Part shown: one piece after another, positions 11,044-22,046 of the stretch
How positions within the stretch are numbered: position 1 is the stretch's first letter
How the letters are laid out: each line of letters opens with the position of its first letter
Assembly (NCBI GenBank): GCA_963920525.1
Contig: OY986439.1
Span: 22,534,819-22,598,818 of the forward strand
DNA length: 64,000 nucleotides
Source of the DNA: Dichetophora obliterata
Taxonomy: Eukaryota > Arthropoda > Insecta > Diptera > Sciomyzidae
Reading direction: 5' to 3'
The notes under the pieces: model-generated
The model's database searches: none
Told to the model about the DNA's origin: nothing
The model's input: the letters and a program-made list of their open reading frames with translations, nothing else
Program-made: the position numbers and the translations under genes

Positions 11044-11845
11044 AGTGCATGCGCCGGACCACCTGATAGATGGCCGAATCAATGGCAAGAAAATTGTTAT
11101 TGCTCTCGACAATCAGTCTGTGATTAGGTGTATGCAACGGACAGACACCACTTCCAGGTTGGCCATAGAATGTCTTACAAAACTCAATAGGTGAGCCCAG
11201 ACAAATGAGCTCACACTTATGTGGGTGAGAGGACACTCTGGCATAGAACAGAATCAGAATGCTGATTTTTTAGCAAGAGAAGGATCAGCAGAAGAATTCT
11301 GTGGGCCAGAAACACGTATCGCTATAGAAGACAACATGGTGACAGGCCATGTTAAACAATGGACGGACTCCATACACCATACCAGGTAGGAAGAAGCTGT
11401 TAATTGCAGGCAATCAAAGGCGGCCGTGAAGTGGTCTCGTAGTGAGGCAGCAAAAGTTATCCGATACAATCGAAGGACTTTAAGCTGGCTTACTGCACTG
11501 GTCACAGGACCGGTTTCTTCATGTACCATCTCGGAAAGATGACTCTGACTGAGGACGATACGTGTAGGTTATGCCTAGAGAAGCCGGAAACAGCAGCACA
11601 CATTTTGTGCCAGAGTCCGGCGCTGGCAAGCATGAGATTGACCACTCTGGGACATCCATTTGTTGGCGAAGCCGAGATTGGTCAACTGACCTACAAGGAT
11701 ATGCTTGAAGTGACAAAGGTTGCTTATACAAGGAGCATACTCACGTATGAGTGCTCTGAGCAGTAGCATCCAATAGGGAACGAAAAGAGACCCACTGTGG
11801 TCTGCTTCGGCAAACCCCCATTTTTTATATTATTATTATTATTGT
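11044..11845 (+). pseudogene. RNase H-bearing non-LTR retrotransposon, 3' part
   Basis: Continuation of the LINE after the hAT insertion. RNase H sequence (IVIALDNQSVIRCMQR, MWVRGHSGIEQNQNADFLAR) is followed by a C-terminal region with a Cys/His cluster, CRLCLEKPETAAHILC (about 11560-11610). The frame is closed at 11761-11766. The short 3' UTR ends in a (TTA)n tail at 11826-11843, typical of I-type LINEs. In-frame stops at about 11195 and 11386. Confidence 0.9.
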
Positions 11846-11852
11846 TCAACAT

Positions 11853-12290
11853 TGCCAAGCACGCCTTTGAATCAGTCACACGATCGCGGTTCTGGGTGAG
11901 AGAGAAAACGCGGCACCCATCTTGCGGATAATTTTTTCATATCCAAATATACCGACTAAGCAAAATGTTCCACACCCATTCGATGGAGATGCCTATGTCC
12001 TCAACAATCCCGAGCACTTTAACTCTGCGATCGGCCAACTCGATATCGTGAATTTTAGTGACCATTTATGTGGTGACCGATCTCATTTGGGCGTCCAGAA
12101 CGTTGGGCGTCACTTATGCTTGTACGACCACATCGGAATTTAGTAAACCACATGTGAACAGTAATCCATATCATTCAAATCGGTGGTGCAGAGTCCCCAT
12201 AGCATTTATCAAGCCTTTCCTTGGTTTGGCTGATGGTTTTTTGCGAAAAAAATAATGCTTGATGAGCAGACGAATTCCACTTTTTTCACT
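11853..12290 (-). pseudogene. Irritans-type mariner transposase, N-terminal half
   Basis: Minus-strand pieces: EFRLLIKHYFFRKK (about 12285-12240), WFTKFRCGRTSISDAQRSGRPNE (HTH region and linker, about 12145-12085), then KIHDIELADRRVKVLGIVEDIGIS and WVPRF. Several frameshifts and stops. It joins at 11853 to the C-terminal half at 8677 once the LINE and one duplication copy are removed. DNA-binding half of a cut-and-paste transposase, now dead. Confidence 0.82.
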
Positions 12291-12299
12291 TTTCGCCAA

Positions 12300-12911
12300 A
12301 ATTTACAATATCGTCTGCTGCCGATGGCAGCCGATGGCAGCACAACTAACTAAGCGTCACAGCTAAGAACTTTTGACTGTAGTCTATTAACAGATGGTAG
12401 TTGACAGGATCAGTGTTCCATTTAATGTTACTAAGCGGGAAATTAAAAAAAAACGCTAACTTCTCAAATTGCCCTCGTATTTATTGATTTTATAGGTTTA
12501 AGCTCCAACGAATATAATAAAATTTTTTTATATCGGATGACATGAACGTGCTGTGGGATGGAGACCGTTTGGGTACCTTTTTTTCAACATGACGTTTGAC
12601 GTCGTATTGACACTTCACATTACACTTTTTTGCAACAAAAAATATTTTCCAACACCTTAAGAATATATAAATAACTGCCAAAAACTCAAGGTGTTCATTT
12701 ACTTCCTTCTATGAAATAAAGAAAGAATCAAAAACATCACACTGTTTTCGGAGGTCGAAATGAGAACCTGCCCCTAAGCTCATTTAAAGTTAGCCAAAGT
12801 TTAAACCTGTGCTGAAAACCCGACTCTAAGAACAATGAAGCCACAAAATTTGTGACAAAATCATCTCAAGCTTATTTAAAGCATAAAAAGTTTCACTTTT
12901 ATCTTCTTTAG
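12300..12911. other. Intron or 5' flank of the alkaline phosphatase gene
   Basis: AT-rich, with a short duplication (gccgatggcagccgatggcag at about 12320). It ends in a pyrimidine-rich stretch and AG at 12910-12911, the acceptor of the next exon. No upstream phosphatase exon was recognised here. Confidence 0.6.
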
Positions 12912-14179
12912 ACCTACTGCACGAACAGCCAGACACCCGACTCAGCTTGCACGGCTACCGCATTCTTGTGCGGCGTCAAGACTAATATGATGACTATTGG
13001 CATGAATGCGCACGTCCGATACAACAACTGCTCCTCCAGCGCTGATGCACGCAACAATGTCGAGTCCATTGTAACATGGGCACAACGCGCAGGCAAATCT
13101 ACTGGTGTTGTGACCACAACCACCGTCACACATGCCAGTCCCTCGGCTGCCTATGCACATGTGGCCAATAGATTTTGGGAAAACGATGCTTTGATCAGCA
13201 GTTATGGAGCTGATGCCAGTGAGGGCTGCAAAGACATTGCCTACCAGTTGATTCAACAAGAACCAGGTCGAAATATTGACGTAATTTTGGGCGGTGGTTT
13301 GATGCATTTTTTACCCAACAACGTTGTAGATGCATTTGGTGCGAATGGTTCGCGTTTGGATGGTAACAATTTAATCGAACAATGGCAGGAGCAAAACCCC
13401 GATGGTGCTTTTATAACGACACGCGATGAATTGTTGGATTTGCAGAGAAGCGAGGCCAAACGTGTTTTTGGTATATTCAATAGCGGTAATTTGGAATTTA
13501 ATCTGAAAGCCGCTAAGCAGCGACCAACCCAACCACGTTTGAAGGAAATGGCGGTGGAAGCAGTACGCATATTGGATAAAAATCCCGAAGGATACTTCTT
13601 ATTCATTGAAGGAGGTCGCATTGATCATGCTCACCATGAAACTGTTGCGGGCGTGGCTTTGGACGAAACACTAGAACTTGATGAAGCCATACAGGCTGTG
13701 CGCGATATAATAGACGAACGCGACACTCTGATTGTGGTTACATCCGATCATTCGCATACAATGTCGATAGCTGGCTATCCAGGTCGTGGTAATCCTATTT
13801 TAGAAGTCAATCCTTTCGATGTAGATGCGCATAATACAGTTTATAGCACACTAAACTATGCTGTAGGAGTGGAACAGTATCTACTGAAAGACGGTAAACG
13901 CCAGGACTTGACTGGAAAACAAAATGAATGTGAGTATTTTCACATAATATTCCCCCCCTCATAGTTATTTAAGACATGCCAATGTTGGTTTTTGTTTTTT
14001 CATTCATAGTTTCCTTTACGCCTAGCTACATTAAGGCTCTGGCTGGTACACATGCTGGCGATGATGTGGGTATCTTTGCTTCTGGACCACAATCTCATCT
14101 TTTTAGTGGCGTCATGGAGCAAAATATGATTGCACACATAATGGCGTATGCGGCCAGAATAGGAAATGGTCTAAGATGA
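12912..14179 (+). CDS. Alkaline phosphatase, two 3' exons
   Basis: Exon 12912-13929, donor GTGAGT at 13930, 80-bp intron, acceptor AG at 14008-14009, exon 14010-14179 ending in TGA; phase 1 is conserved across the junction. About 396 residues, against about 520-540 for insect alkaline phosphatases. Features: [15 protein letters not shown] with the catalytic Ser at residue 11, [13 protein letters not shown] and TSDHSH metal ligands, and [15 protein letters not shown] with the late Zn-binding His in exon 2. The enzyme hydrolyses phosphomonoesters at the cell surface or in the lumen. The N-terminal exon(s) with signal peptide and GDGM-type metal Asp are not seen in the preceding 900 bp. The C-terminus ends at AAR-I-G-N-G-L-R without a hydrophobic GPI signal, so it may be a secreted form or an eroded paralogue. 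No frame lesions: probably functional if 5' exons exist. Confidence 0.93.
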
Positions 14180-14258
14180 AACTTAAAACAAAATTAAAGC
14201 AACCTACTTGTATTTATGCAAAATCTTCTATTAGATCTAATTGGAATTGGTGCAATTA

Positions 14259-14264
14259 AATAAA
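14259..14264 (+). promoter_or_regulatory. Polyadenylation signal AATAAA
   Basis: AATAAA 80 bp downstream of the alkaline phosphatase stop codon, the expected spacing for its 3' end. Confidence 0.6.
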
Positions 14265-15426
14265 AAATAATTGTAAAGCCGTTTTATATAGTAGAAAGAT
14301 TGCTTGAAATGAATATCTCATATTATCGCTATGAATATATTTATTATCCCAATATCCCAATATCCCAATAAACAGAATGAATACTACAATGTAAAATTGG
14401 TAGTATATAAAACGGTTGTGATTTTGAGTAAATTTGCAAAAGTTAAAAACTCAGACTATATAGAAAAATGGCCGTTATGTTACGCAGATGAAAATTTTCT
14501 AGACCCCAATATAAAAATCCGACCTTAAAACTTTGTCATCAGTACAGATTTTGAAGACATTCTTAAAGAAAAATGAAAAAAGTAGTTTGTTTTTGCTGTT
14601 GCTACTGATGAATATTCAAAACTCAATCAATACGGATTTTATTTAAAAAATTCTATTTGTTTTTCTTTTGCATTTAAGAATATGTCGCAAACCTTATTTT
14701 TTGCGGCCTGTGGTTATGGTATCATATTAGTTTTGTTATGAAAAAATGTCGATATTGCACAAATATGAAATTTTTAAAATTGCAATAGGATCACAACATT
14801 AAATAGTAAAGTTAAATTTATATACCTATTAGAGTTTATCGACTTGAATGGGAAAAATCTTATCCTCAATTCCGGTACCAAAACGAAATAGTATATAAAA
14901 AAATCCTTTCGATTGGTGTACTTTTTTGGTCTGAACCAATTTTGGCGTTTTGCATTTTTGTGCATTTAAAGCATTTTTTGTGTACTGGAGACCCATTTAT
15001 GATTGATTTAAAAAAATCAAGCTTATCAATCAATTCCTTACATATAAAAACATAGAACTGCAAATTTTCTTCTCATTTGACATATCGTTACCAAAATGCA
15101 CAAAGGCCCCAAACGACAATTTTTTCAAAATGGGTTTTTTTGCAAATTCTGATAGCCTATACATACTGAAATACACATTCGCACAAAATTGTATGGTCCT
15201 GAAGTGAAAAACAACGTTCTCATAGCCAAAACACAAAAGCCCTATCTCCATGTAGTGAAATCCCTTTATGCTCAAAAGCCCTAACTAACACCAATATCTT
15301 TGCAAATGCTTTTTTAGAAGACGAGGATTTTTTTTTTAAGTTCTCACGAGATCGAGATCGTGTTTGGATATTAAATAAAATAGATTCGGGTAAAGAAAAA
15401 TCGTGAAGAAATAGAGGTAATTTGAG
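14265..15426. other. AT-rich spacer, nothing recognised
   Basis: About 1.1 kb with only short ORFs of low-complexity composition; no transposon motif identified. Confidence 0.5.
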
Positions 15427-15534
15427 ATGAGAAACGCAAGACTATCAGTGGTTTGTCTGGTCTTTCTGGTTTTCGATTCGGCCAGGTATGCGAAAAATAT
15501 TAAATTTACAAAGTCGCAAAAACTTACAAAATGA
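15427..15534 (+). CDS. Possible small secreted peptide or signal-peptide exon
   Basis: ATG at 15427 opens 35 codons starting MRNARLSVVCLVFLVFDSA, which looks like a signal peptide (basic start, hydrophobic core, small residues before a cleavage site). A consensus donor (CCAG|GTATGC at 15485) and an acceptor-like ttttttacag (15536-15545) lie just downstream, so this may be a first coding exon rather than a complete gene. Splicing at the obvious acceptor gives an immediate stop; using the AG four bases later gives a 29-residue peptide. No family recognised; could be chance. Confidence 0.25.
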   Translation: MRNARLSVVCLVFLVFDSARYAKNIKFTKSQKLTK

Positions 15535-15954
15535 ATTTTTTACAGGTAGATATGTTGGAGATCCGACGATCACAATGTAACACGCCTTGGCATACGACGA
15601 ATCAGGAATAATATTTATAAAAACACTTATAACTTCCGAATTTGAATCTTTTTCTCAAAAATCCAGAAAGCGTTTCAAATCAGTTGAACCCGATCCTTTG
15701 CATGCAAAACAGCATCCTTTATCAGAAAAAGTATGACCATCTCTAAGAACTCAAAAAGTTATTGCCTTATTATTGTCAAAGCTTTTACAAAAATTTACCA
15801 TTTTAACCACGTGCCAAGAAATGAAATGATATAATTAGAATGTCCAAAAATAAGTTACCTAAAATAAACAGTCACTTTAAAATAAAACTTTTACTATAGG
15901 TTTTTTCTTCGCTTAAAAAACTCTAATCGGCTACAAAAAGGGCAAGACCCTAGG

Positions 15955-16735
15955 CTAATAGAGTAGAACTCAATGCAAGCAAGACCCAGTGTTGTCTGTT
16001 AACCCACAAGCGTGTGAATTGCCCCTTAGCTCATCTCATTATGAATGTTGTGGAACTTGTGGAATCAGCCGCTCTTGACGTTCTGAGCATATCAATCAAA
16101 TCTGATCTTCGTTGGAATGATCATATTTTCGATGTGTCGAAAGAAGCGGGCAAGTGCCTAGGTTTTTTTAAACGGTGCAAAAAATATTTCACCTTAGCTG
16201 ATCTTCGCATGATCTACACCTCATATAAATATTATACCGAAAATGGAGTACAATTCGCACATTTGGCAGATCTTATTTGGAGCTTCTGGATCGAATTCAA
16301 CGTCGTGCTATATATTTGATAGGGGATGAAATAGTTCATCCTCTCTCAACTCACTTGGGCATCGACGCAATGTTGGTTGCCTAAGCCTTCTGTATAGGTA
16401 CTACCATGGAAAGGTGTTCAAGGGAGATACATGGCCTGCCGCCACCAGCTCGTGTGTTTCCCAGGTCCACTCGGGCAGCTGTTCAAGCCAACCCCTTTGC
16501 CATTGCCTTGATGCCCAATAGAATCTCGCGTTACCGTGATAATTCGTTCTTTAGTCGCACTGTTAAGTTGTGGAATAGTCTCCGGCAGTTTTGAGTTGTG
16601 CAAATTTAATAACAAATCTTCACCGACACTACTCCATCTATCCACCCTCCAACTAACTATCACCCATCTGCCGAATCAACACAATGCTTACACATTTATA
16701 GGGGGCATCCCCTAAACGTTGCTTCAGTCTAAAAA
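15955..16735 (+). pseudogene. Non-LTR retrotransposon 3' fragment (RT C-terminus, poly-A)
   Basis: From about 15975 the frame reads SKTQCCLLTHKRVNCPLA, then LDVLSISIKSDLRWNDHI, AGKCLGFFKRCKKYFTLADLRMIYTSY (thumb), later FPRSTRAAVQANPFAIA and NSFFSRTVKLWNSL. It is the end of a CR1/Jockey-like reverse transcriptase with frameshifts near 16245 and 16390. It terminates in a poly-A run at 16730-16739. 5'-truncated and inactive. It lies in the region between the alkaline phosphatase and Chsy exons. Confidence 0.85.
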
Positions 16736-16744
16736 AAAAAGATC

Positions 16745-18520
16745 GGTACTCCACAAGACGATGGGCTATCTCCACTCCCCTGTAATCTGGAAGTGAACAA
16801 CGTACTGCTGTCTCTGAAGAGGGAGGGATGTGTAGTGGGAGTCTACGCCGATGACCTAGCAACCGCAGTCAGAGGCAAATTTCCCACCACTCTATGTGAC
16901 GTTATGCATAGAGCTCTTTGCAAGCTCGAGCGATGGGCCGAACCCTGTGGTCTCGGAGTAAATCCGGTCAAAATAGAACTGGTCCTTTTCACAAGGAAAC
17001 TCAAAATTCCGTCCCACACACACCTCTAGTATGCTAGATGAGTCTCACTGTCCCTTTTGGAAAGTGCAAAGTATCTAGGACTCATTCTTGATAGGAAGCT
17101 GAGCTGGAAACTTAATATTTCTTAAAAAGTGTATGTGGACAAGATGGAAGTGTTCCCTACGTATCGTTCACTGGCTATATACAGAGGTCATAAGACCTAT
17201 ACTTCTATATGGAGCAACGATATGGTGGCCATCCTTGGACAAGGTCCTACGTTTGAACCAGCTCCAAAAAGTCCAAAGATTGGCATCTATTTGCATCAGC
17301 GGTGCTCTGAGAACAACACCGACTGCGGCTTTAGAAACCATATTTCACCTTCTACCGCTCGACTTGGTTGCAAGGAAAACAGCAGCTTGTTTGGAGGGAA
17401 ACTGGAGTATGGAAAAACCTGGGTACAGGTACGCATTCATACTCTAAATTCAATTTAATTCCAACAAGGACTGATTGCTGCAAATCACTGCTTTCCTTTG
17501 ATGGAAGTTACGACACGCTTATTCCACCTAGGACATACTGGAATAAAGCTGTGCCGTGGAAGCCCCCTGTCTACACTTCTAGACAGATGGGTCAAAAATA
17601 AATGACAAGGTCGGGTATGGATTCTATTCAAACAATTTAGTGGTACTCCTGGTTCGGAGGCTGCCTGATCACTGTAGTGTTTTCCAATCTATAATGATGG
17701 CAATTAAGGAAGTTAAAACATGGATCTGAGAGAATGTCCTCTCAAACGAGAAATATATATGTTCTCGGACAGCCAAGCTGCGATCAATTCGATGGAGCAA
17801 GTATTCATCAACTCTAAAATAGCCAAAGAATGCCGTTAAGCGAAATTTCAAACTATTTAAACACTAGTTTAATATGTGTACCATGGCATAATGGCATATG
17901 AGGAAACGAAAAAACAGACGGGCTTGCTGGGAACGGAACCTCGGTGACATCAGTAGTTCAGAACCCACCGATCACTCCGTCGGCAACTGTCAAACTACTG
18001 CTGAAAGAGTACACCACATTTAAAGTCAATTTAAGATGGGCTGAACTCAACACGCAGATTAACAAGGCTATATATATGGCTGACTTCAGACCTAAAGTGA
18101 TCGAGAGACTTTCTCTCACTGGGAGGACTAGAGGTAGCCACGCTAGTGGCTATTACTACAGGCCACTGCTTGATAGGCAAACATGCCTCCATACTGGGAG
18201 TCATTCGCAAATGACTTCTGCAGAAGCTGCAGGGACAAGGAGGAGGAAGAAACTATGTCCCGTGCTCGCTAGAAGAAAGCACAAATATTTGGGGTCCTTT
18301 TTCTTTTCCGAGCTTGACGATCTGTCATTGACAAGCCTAAAACGTCTAATAATCTTCACCAAAAGCTCAATGTGGTTCCACTCGGACTGAAGGTTAAGTG
18401 TGCAGTGGTATCATAATGGACCTTATTCGTCTAAATGAGCCGAGGTATGTGCGGTATGGCTTACACTCGTGCAGCGGCTGCCGCCTCAACCCAACTAAAC
18501 AAAGGGCATTAACTGATTGC
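16745..18520 (+). pseudogene. Second RNase H-type LINE, RT to 3' end
   Basis: Related to the element at 8.7-11.8 kb but a different copy. RT fragments GVYADDLATAVRGK (YADD at about 16847), LERWAEPCGLGVNPVK, VQRLASICISGALRTTPTAALE and LLPLDLVARKT. RNase H pieces follow at about 17550-17940 (VFSDSQAA-like, PWHNGI, NEKTDGLAG), then a C-terminal region to 18390 and a short 3' sequence containing cgaggtatgtgcggtatggc to about 18520. Many frameshifts and stops. Dead copy. Confidence 0.85.
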
Positions 18521-18838
18521 TATCCGAAAGAGTGGAATTTTGTGCAAACAATTCGGCCAATAGGTTCGCTTTATCAGCCAAGTCAGTAAAGATTTGGTTA
18601 TTTTTTAAAAGAGTTGAAATTTATGACGTTGTTTGATTCCTTACTCTTTTATCAAAATGATCAAAAATGTTTGCTCTCTTTTGGGCAGAGAAGAACCTGT
18701 TCTCAAATGCGAGCTTCGTGCACAAACTTTTCGCGTTTTTCTTTCGTTGATACGAAGTCTTTTGGTACAGTATTCTTGCTAGAACGCTTATTCTGAAAGG
18801 CTTTATCTTTGCACCTGACTACAATCCTGCAAGTCTCA
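18521..18838. other. Spacer, nothing recognised
   Basis: Only short ORFs; no clear transposon or gene motif. Confidence 0.4.
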
Positions 18839-18839
18839 T

Positions 18840-19310
18840 TGAACCATGGGTGAATTAACTGTATATATATCGACATTTTAATCTTGTGTTCGCACTCCTC
18901 TGAAACGGCTCGACCGATTTTAAAGAAATTTTTTTTGTATATTTGGTAGGTATGAAAATAGGTCGTTAAGTATTTTTAACCTTCCTACCCTTACCCTCAA
19001 TTTTTAAATCACGATTTTAGTATTTTTGTATAAACAATATCCATATGATTTCACCGTCGTTCATTAAAGTGGAGTCATTTACATGAAACCGATCTTTATG
19101 AAATTTTCAAGAAAACTAAAGCAAAATCGAGAGATTTCTTGTGGAATTTGGTGTCGATTAGATAATGGGACGTGGCACCTCCCATACAAACCCAAATTTG
19201 CGATATTGAATATCTTTGGAGTTATAGGTCCCACAGCATGCAGTTTCACTGATAACATTTAATGGGCGTTGGACAAGAGGGTGTGGCAGCAACGTACCAG
19301 TTTTATACAT
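18840..19310. mobile_element. Helitron-like fragment, same family as 4-7 kb
   Basis: Starts with atatatatcgacattttaatc and cggctcgaccgattttaaag (18900-18925), a Helitron-type 5' motif. One unit of the satellite follows (gtggcacctcccata, atttgcgatattgaat, gttataggtcccacag, catgcagtttcactgat, ggcgttggacaagagggtg), ending in gtggcagcaacg (19283-19294), the same 3' sequence as at 7130. It lies just beyond the last visible Chsy exon, within its intron. Confidence 0.6.
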
Positions 19311-19365
19311 TTATAACATACTATAAATTTAAGACTCTTAAAATCATCATTAATAAATCTCTTAC

Positions 19366-20696
19366 CCAGAATATTGTGATCTTCAAAATGCCGTTTGCCG
19401 TCTTCTTTTTCTGGTATCAACGAAATGCCTGGCACCAAGTATTTGCTATCATCTGGTATTTCCAAAAACTTGGCCATACGTCTTATTTCTCGATGTAGTA
19501 GCAATGATTCTTGACGCATTTCATCAGCTTTGAGACCCTTAAATAAAAACAAAATTTTTATAAAATTCAAGTATTATAGATTCAAACACACTTTGGAAGA
19601 GTCACTCACCTGAATGTAAGAGTGCAAACGATACATAAGTGGTCCCTGCTTGATGGGATGTAATGATATTGCATTATGTATCTCCTTGCGTTTCAATTTA
19701 CCCGCATAGGCGTTGCGACCGCTAGAATTATGGCGCAGTATATATTGCATCTGTAAATAAGCCACATTGGAATTATTTTCTTTTTATATCCAAAAACATT
19801 ATACTTTAGGTACCTCATAATTCCAAGTACACGGTATACCAGCGAATTTCTGTACACAACGGCCAATTTCTACATCCTCATGTGTGCTATAGAGATTCTT
19901 CAGACAGGTAGGTATGTGCGGAGCCACTAAAGATTGTTTAATGTGTGCATGAGAACGCAGCTTAACTTTAAAAGTTTTATCAAAACCCACCTCTTCGCAG
20001 TGTTTCACTGCTAAGTATAACACCTGGACCACCCATGCAAAAATTTTCATCGAACTCCAGTGACAGTAGACCGAATTCCTCAGTATTGCCCTTGCCCGCC
20101 TGACCTAGAACAAAGCTTATTTTTTATATGCACACTATGCAATTACAACTCTTACCAATGAATTGCGGTTTTGAGCTGTCTATTGATCTAAGAAACCGCT
20201 CCAACTTCTCTGGCTCCATATAGACATCATCATCGGCTCTTATAAACCACTCGAACTTGTCTATGTAGTGCTCGTACATATAGTATAACATCATGAAGGA
20301 TTTTTTTTGTGGCGGATAACGATCATCGACATTCTTGAGACCAATCAAAGGCAGATCATCGGAATATGAACCCTCCGAACTAAAGAATGCCATACGTCCG
20401 GGTACTTCTTTGCCCCATGTGTCGTAGACAGCACGCGCTCGTCCCTCCAGGAAATTTTTTGCCGTCATCACACCCACGAATACAAGATTTTGTTGGGAGT
20501 TTTGTATGGTATCGTCTGGATTTAAACCGATTACTTCGAAGGGACCTTTCTGATTATTGGGCTTGAGGCTACATCGCTTAACTATTTCTAGTGCACGATA
20601 GTTTTTAAGCACCGTCCCAATACAGAGTCCGATGGCAATACCAAAACAGGCGAATATCAGCGTTTTTCGTTTGGTCATGGTGTGGTGTAGCATCAT
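19366..20696 (-). CDS. Chsy: Chondroitin sulfate synthase, N-terminal half (5 exons)
   Basis: Minus-strand exons: 20724-20156 (28-nt UTR, ATG at 20696), 20104-19991, 19926-19814, 19750-19610, 19537-19366. All junctions have GT/AG and phases agree (1,1,0,0,1). The 360 residues run colinear with animal chondroitin synthases: type II membrane anchor at about residues 11-30, LVFVGVMTAKNFLEGRARAVYDTW, FFSSEG, PPQKKSFMMLYYMY, the metal-binding IRADDDVY, NFCMGGPGVI, YSTHEDVEIGRC, LHPIKQGPLMYRLHSY. It would polymerise GlcA/GalNAc chains in the Golgi. The second half of the enzyme (GT7-type GalNAc transferase domain) is not found downstream in the window. The acceptor at 20725 implies an upstream non-coding exon. 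Confidence 0.95.
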
Positions 20697-20724
20697 CTTG
20701 GCAGCATGAAGTCGGTTGAAAGTG

Positions 20725-21407
20725 CTGGAAAGTAGATTTGGAAAATACAAATTTAGTTCATGCTCATGTAGTAGTATAATTGGTAAATATAAGATGACAA
20801 TGCAAAAAATGGGTTTAAACGTTATGAATTTGGGTTGTTTTATAGCTTGTTACTTTATCTGAAAAGATGAATGGGAAGTATAACACTTTGAAATGGAATA
20901 CAATAATGGTCAAATTTTAAAAATCTGACAGATAATATTCGTTAGTGTCCGACCGAATATTCAGCTTCGCTATTCGGCATATTCGGCCGATTTTTTAGCC
21001 TTCGGCTTCGGCCTAAAATAGCTGAATATTTGCCGAATGTTTTTGCTTTTCTGTAATGCAATTTTTTTTTATATTTTTGTTTTTTTTTGCATTTTTCGAT
21101 AGCTATAACTGTGTAAAATATCATTCTAAAAGGTTAAATAGAAATTCGTAAATGCTCAAAAGTTTTGAGCCTCCGAGAGCTGACCGCGTCAAAGCAGGAA
21201 GCGCACTATGTTTAAAACTTTAAAAGCGTTTTCTTGAAAACTGCGCTTTCGAACTTGCGACTTTCATAACTCAGTCAATTTTGAACGAATCTGTTGTTGA
21301 ATCTGTTTTTCAAAATACTGATTATTAAATTGTCAATGGAACATAATCTCATTAATAAATTTCATATTGGAATTTTGATCAACAAAGCAGTAACGAAAAT
21401 ATTCAAC
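20725..21407. other. Chsy 5' intron; TTCGGC-rich patch at 20941-21060
   Basis: AT-rich. The patch at 20941-21060 repeats ATTCGGC / GCCGAAT motifs in both orientations, as in ends of some hAT elements, but no complete element could be delimited. Confidence 0.4.
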
Positions 21408-21863
21408 AAAAAAACTTTAACAAAAAAAAAACCACTTCAAAACCACTACGAAGTAAAAAATAATTTGAAATGACTTCTCATTAATTCTTGGTCAAATTTA
21501 ATAATTTATTTAAATATATTATTAAATTGGAAATCTTATTATTATAATTTTTTTCTATTTTGTATTATCATAAATATATTAATTTCTATATGAATATAAA
21601 ATCTTTAAAGCTGGAGCGTTAATTTTATAAAAGTCTGATTATATTAGCGTCGACTTTAAAGGTTTTATGTTTATGGAGAAAGTAATATATGTATTTATGA
21701 TAATAATACACAATGGAAAAAAAAATATAATAAGATTTCCAATTTAATAATATTTAGAAATAAATTATTAAATTTGACCAAGAATTAATGTGAAAAGTAA
21801 TTTAAAATTATTTTTTACTTTGTAGTGGTTTTGAAGTTGGTTTTTTTTTGTTAAAAAGTTTTT
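21408..21863. repeat. Foldback element, ~145-bp arms
   Basis: 21408-21552 and about 21715-21863 are inverted copies (shared blocks include tcaaaaccactac and attcttggtcaaatttaata). The spacer is AT-rich with no ORF. No target duplication identified. Confidence 0.8.
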
Positions 21864-21933
21864 ATTTCTTCCTTTTTAGAGATTATGACAACAATTTTGT
21901 ACATTCTTGTAACGAATTTTGGTACCCTAGAGT

Positions 21934-22046
21934 CAACTTAACTTAACTTAACTTAACTTAACTTAACTTAACTTAACTTAACTTAACTTAACTTAACTTA
22001 ACTTAACTTAACTTAACTTAACTTAACTTAACTTAACTTAACTTAA
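21934..22046. repeat. Pentanucleotide array (AACTT)n, ~22 copies
   Basis: Nearly uninterrupted run of the pentamer, directly abutting the 3' end of the minus-strand LINE at 22050, where it reads (AAGTT)n after the LINE 3' UTR. Confidence 0.9.

Noticed and set aside
13253..13621. 122-residue minus-strand ORF
   Set aside because: Antisense of the alkaline phosphatase exon.
21934..22046. Pentanucleotide array as a telomere-like repeat
   Set aside because: Not an insect TTAGG-type repeat, flies lack such telomeres, and it adjoins a LINE 3' end.
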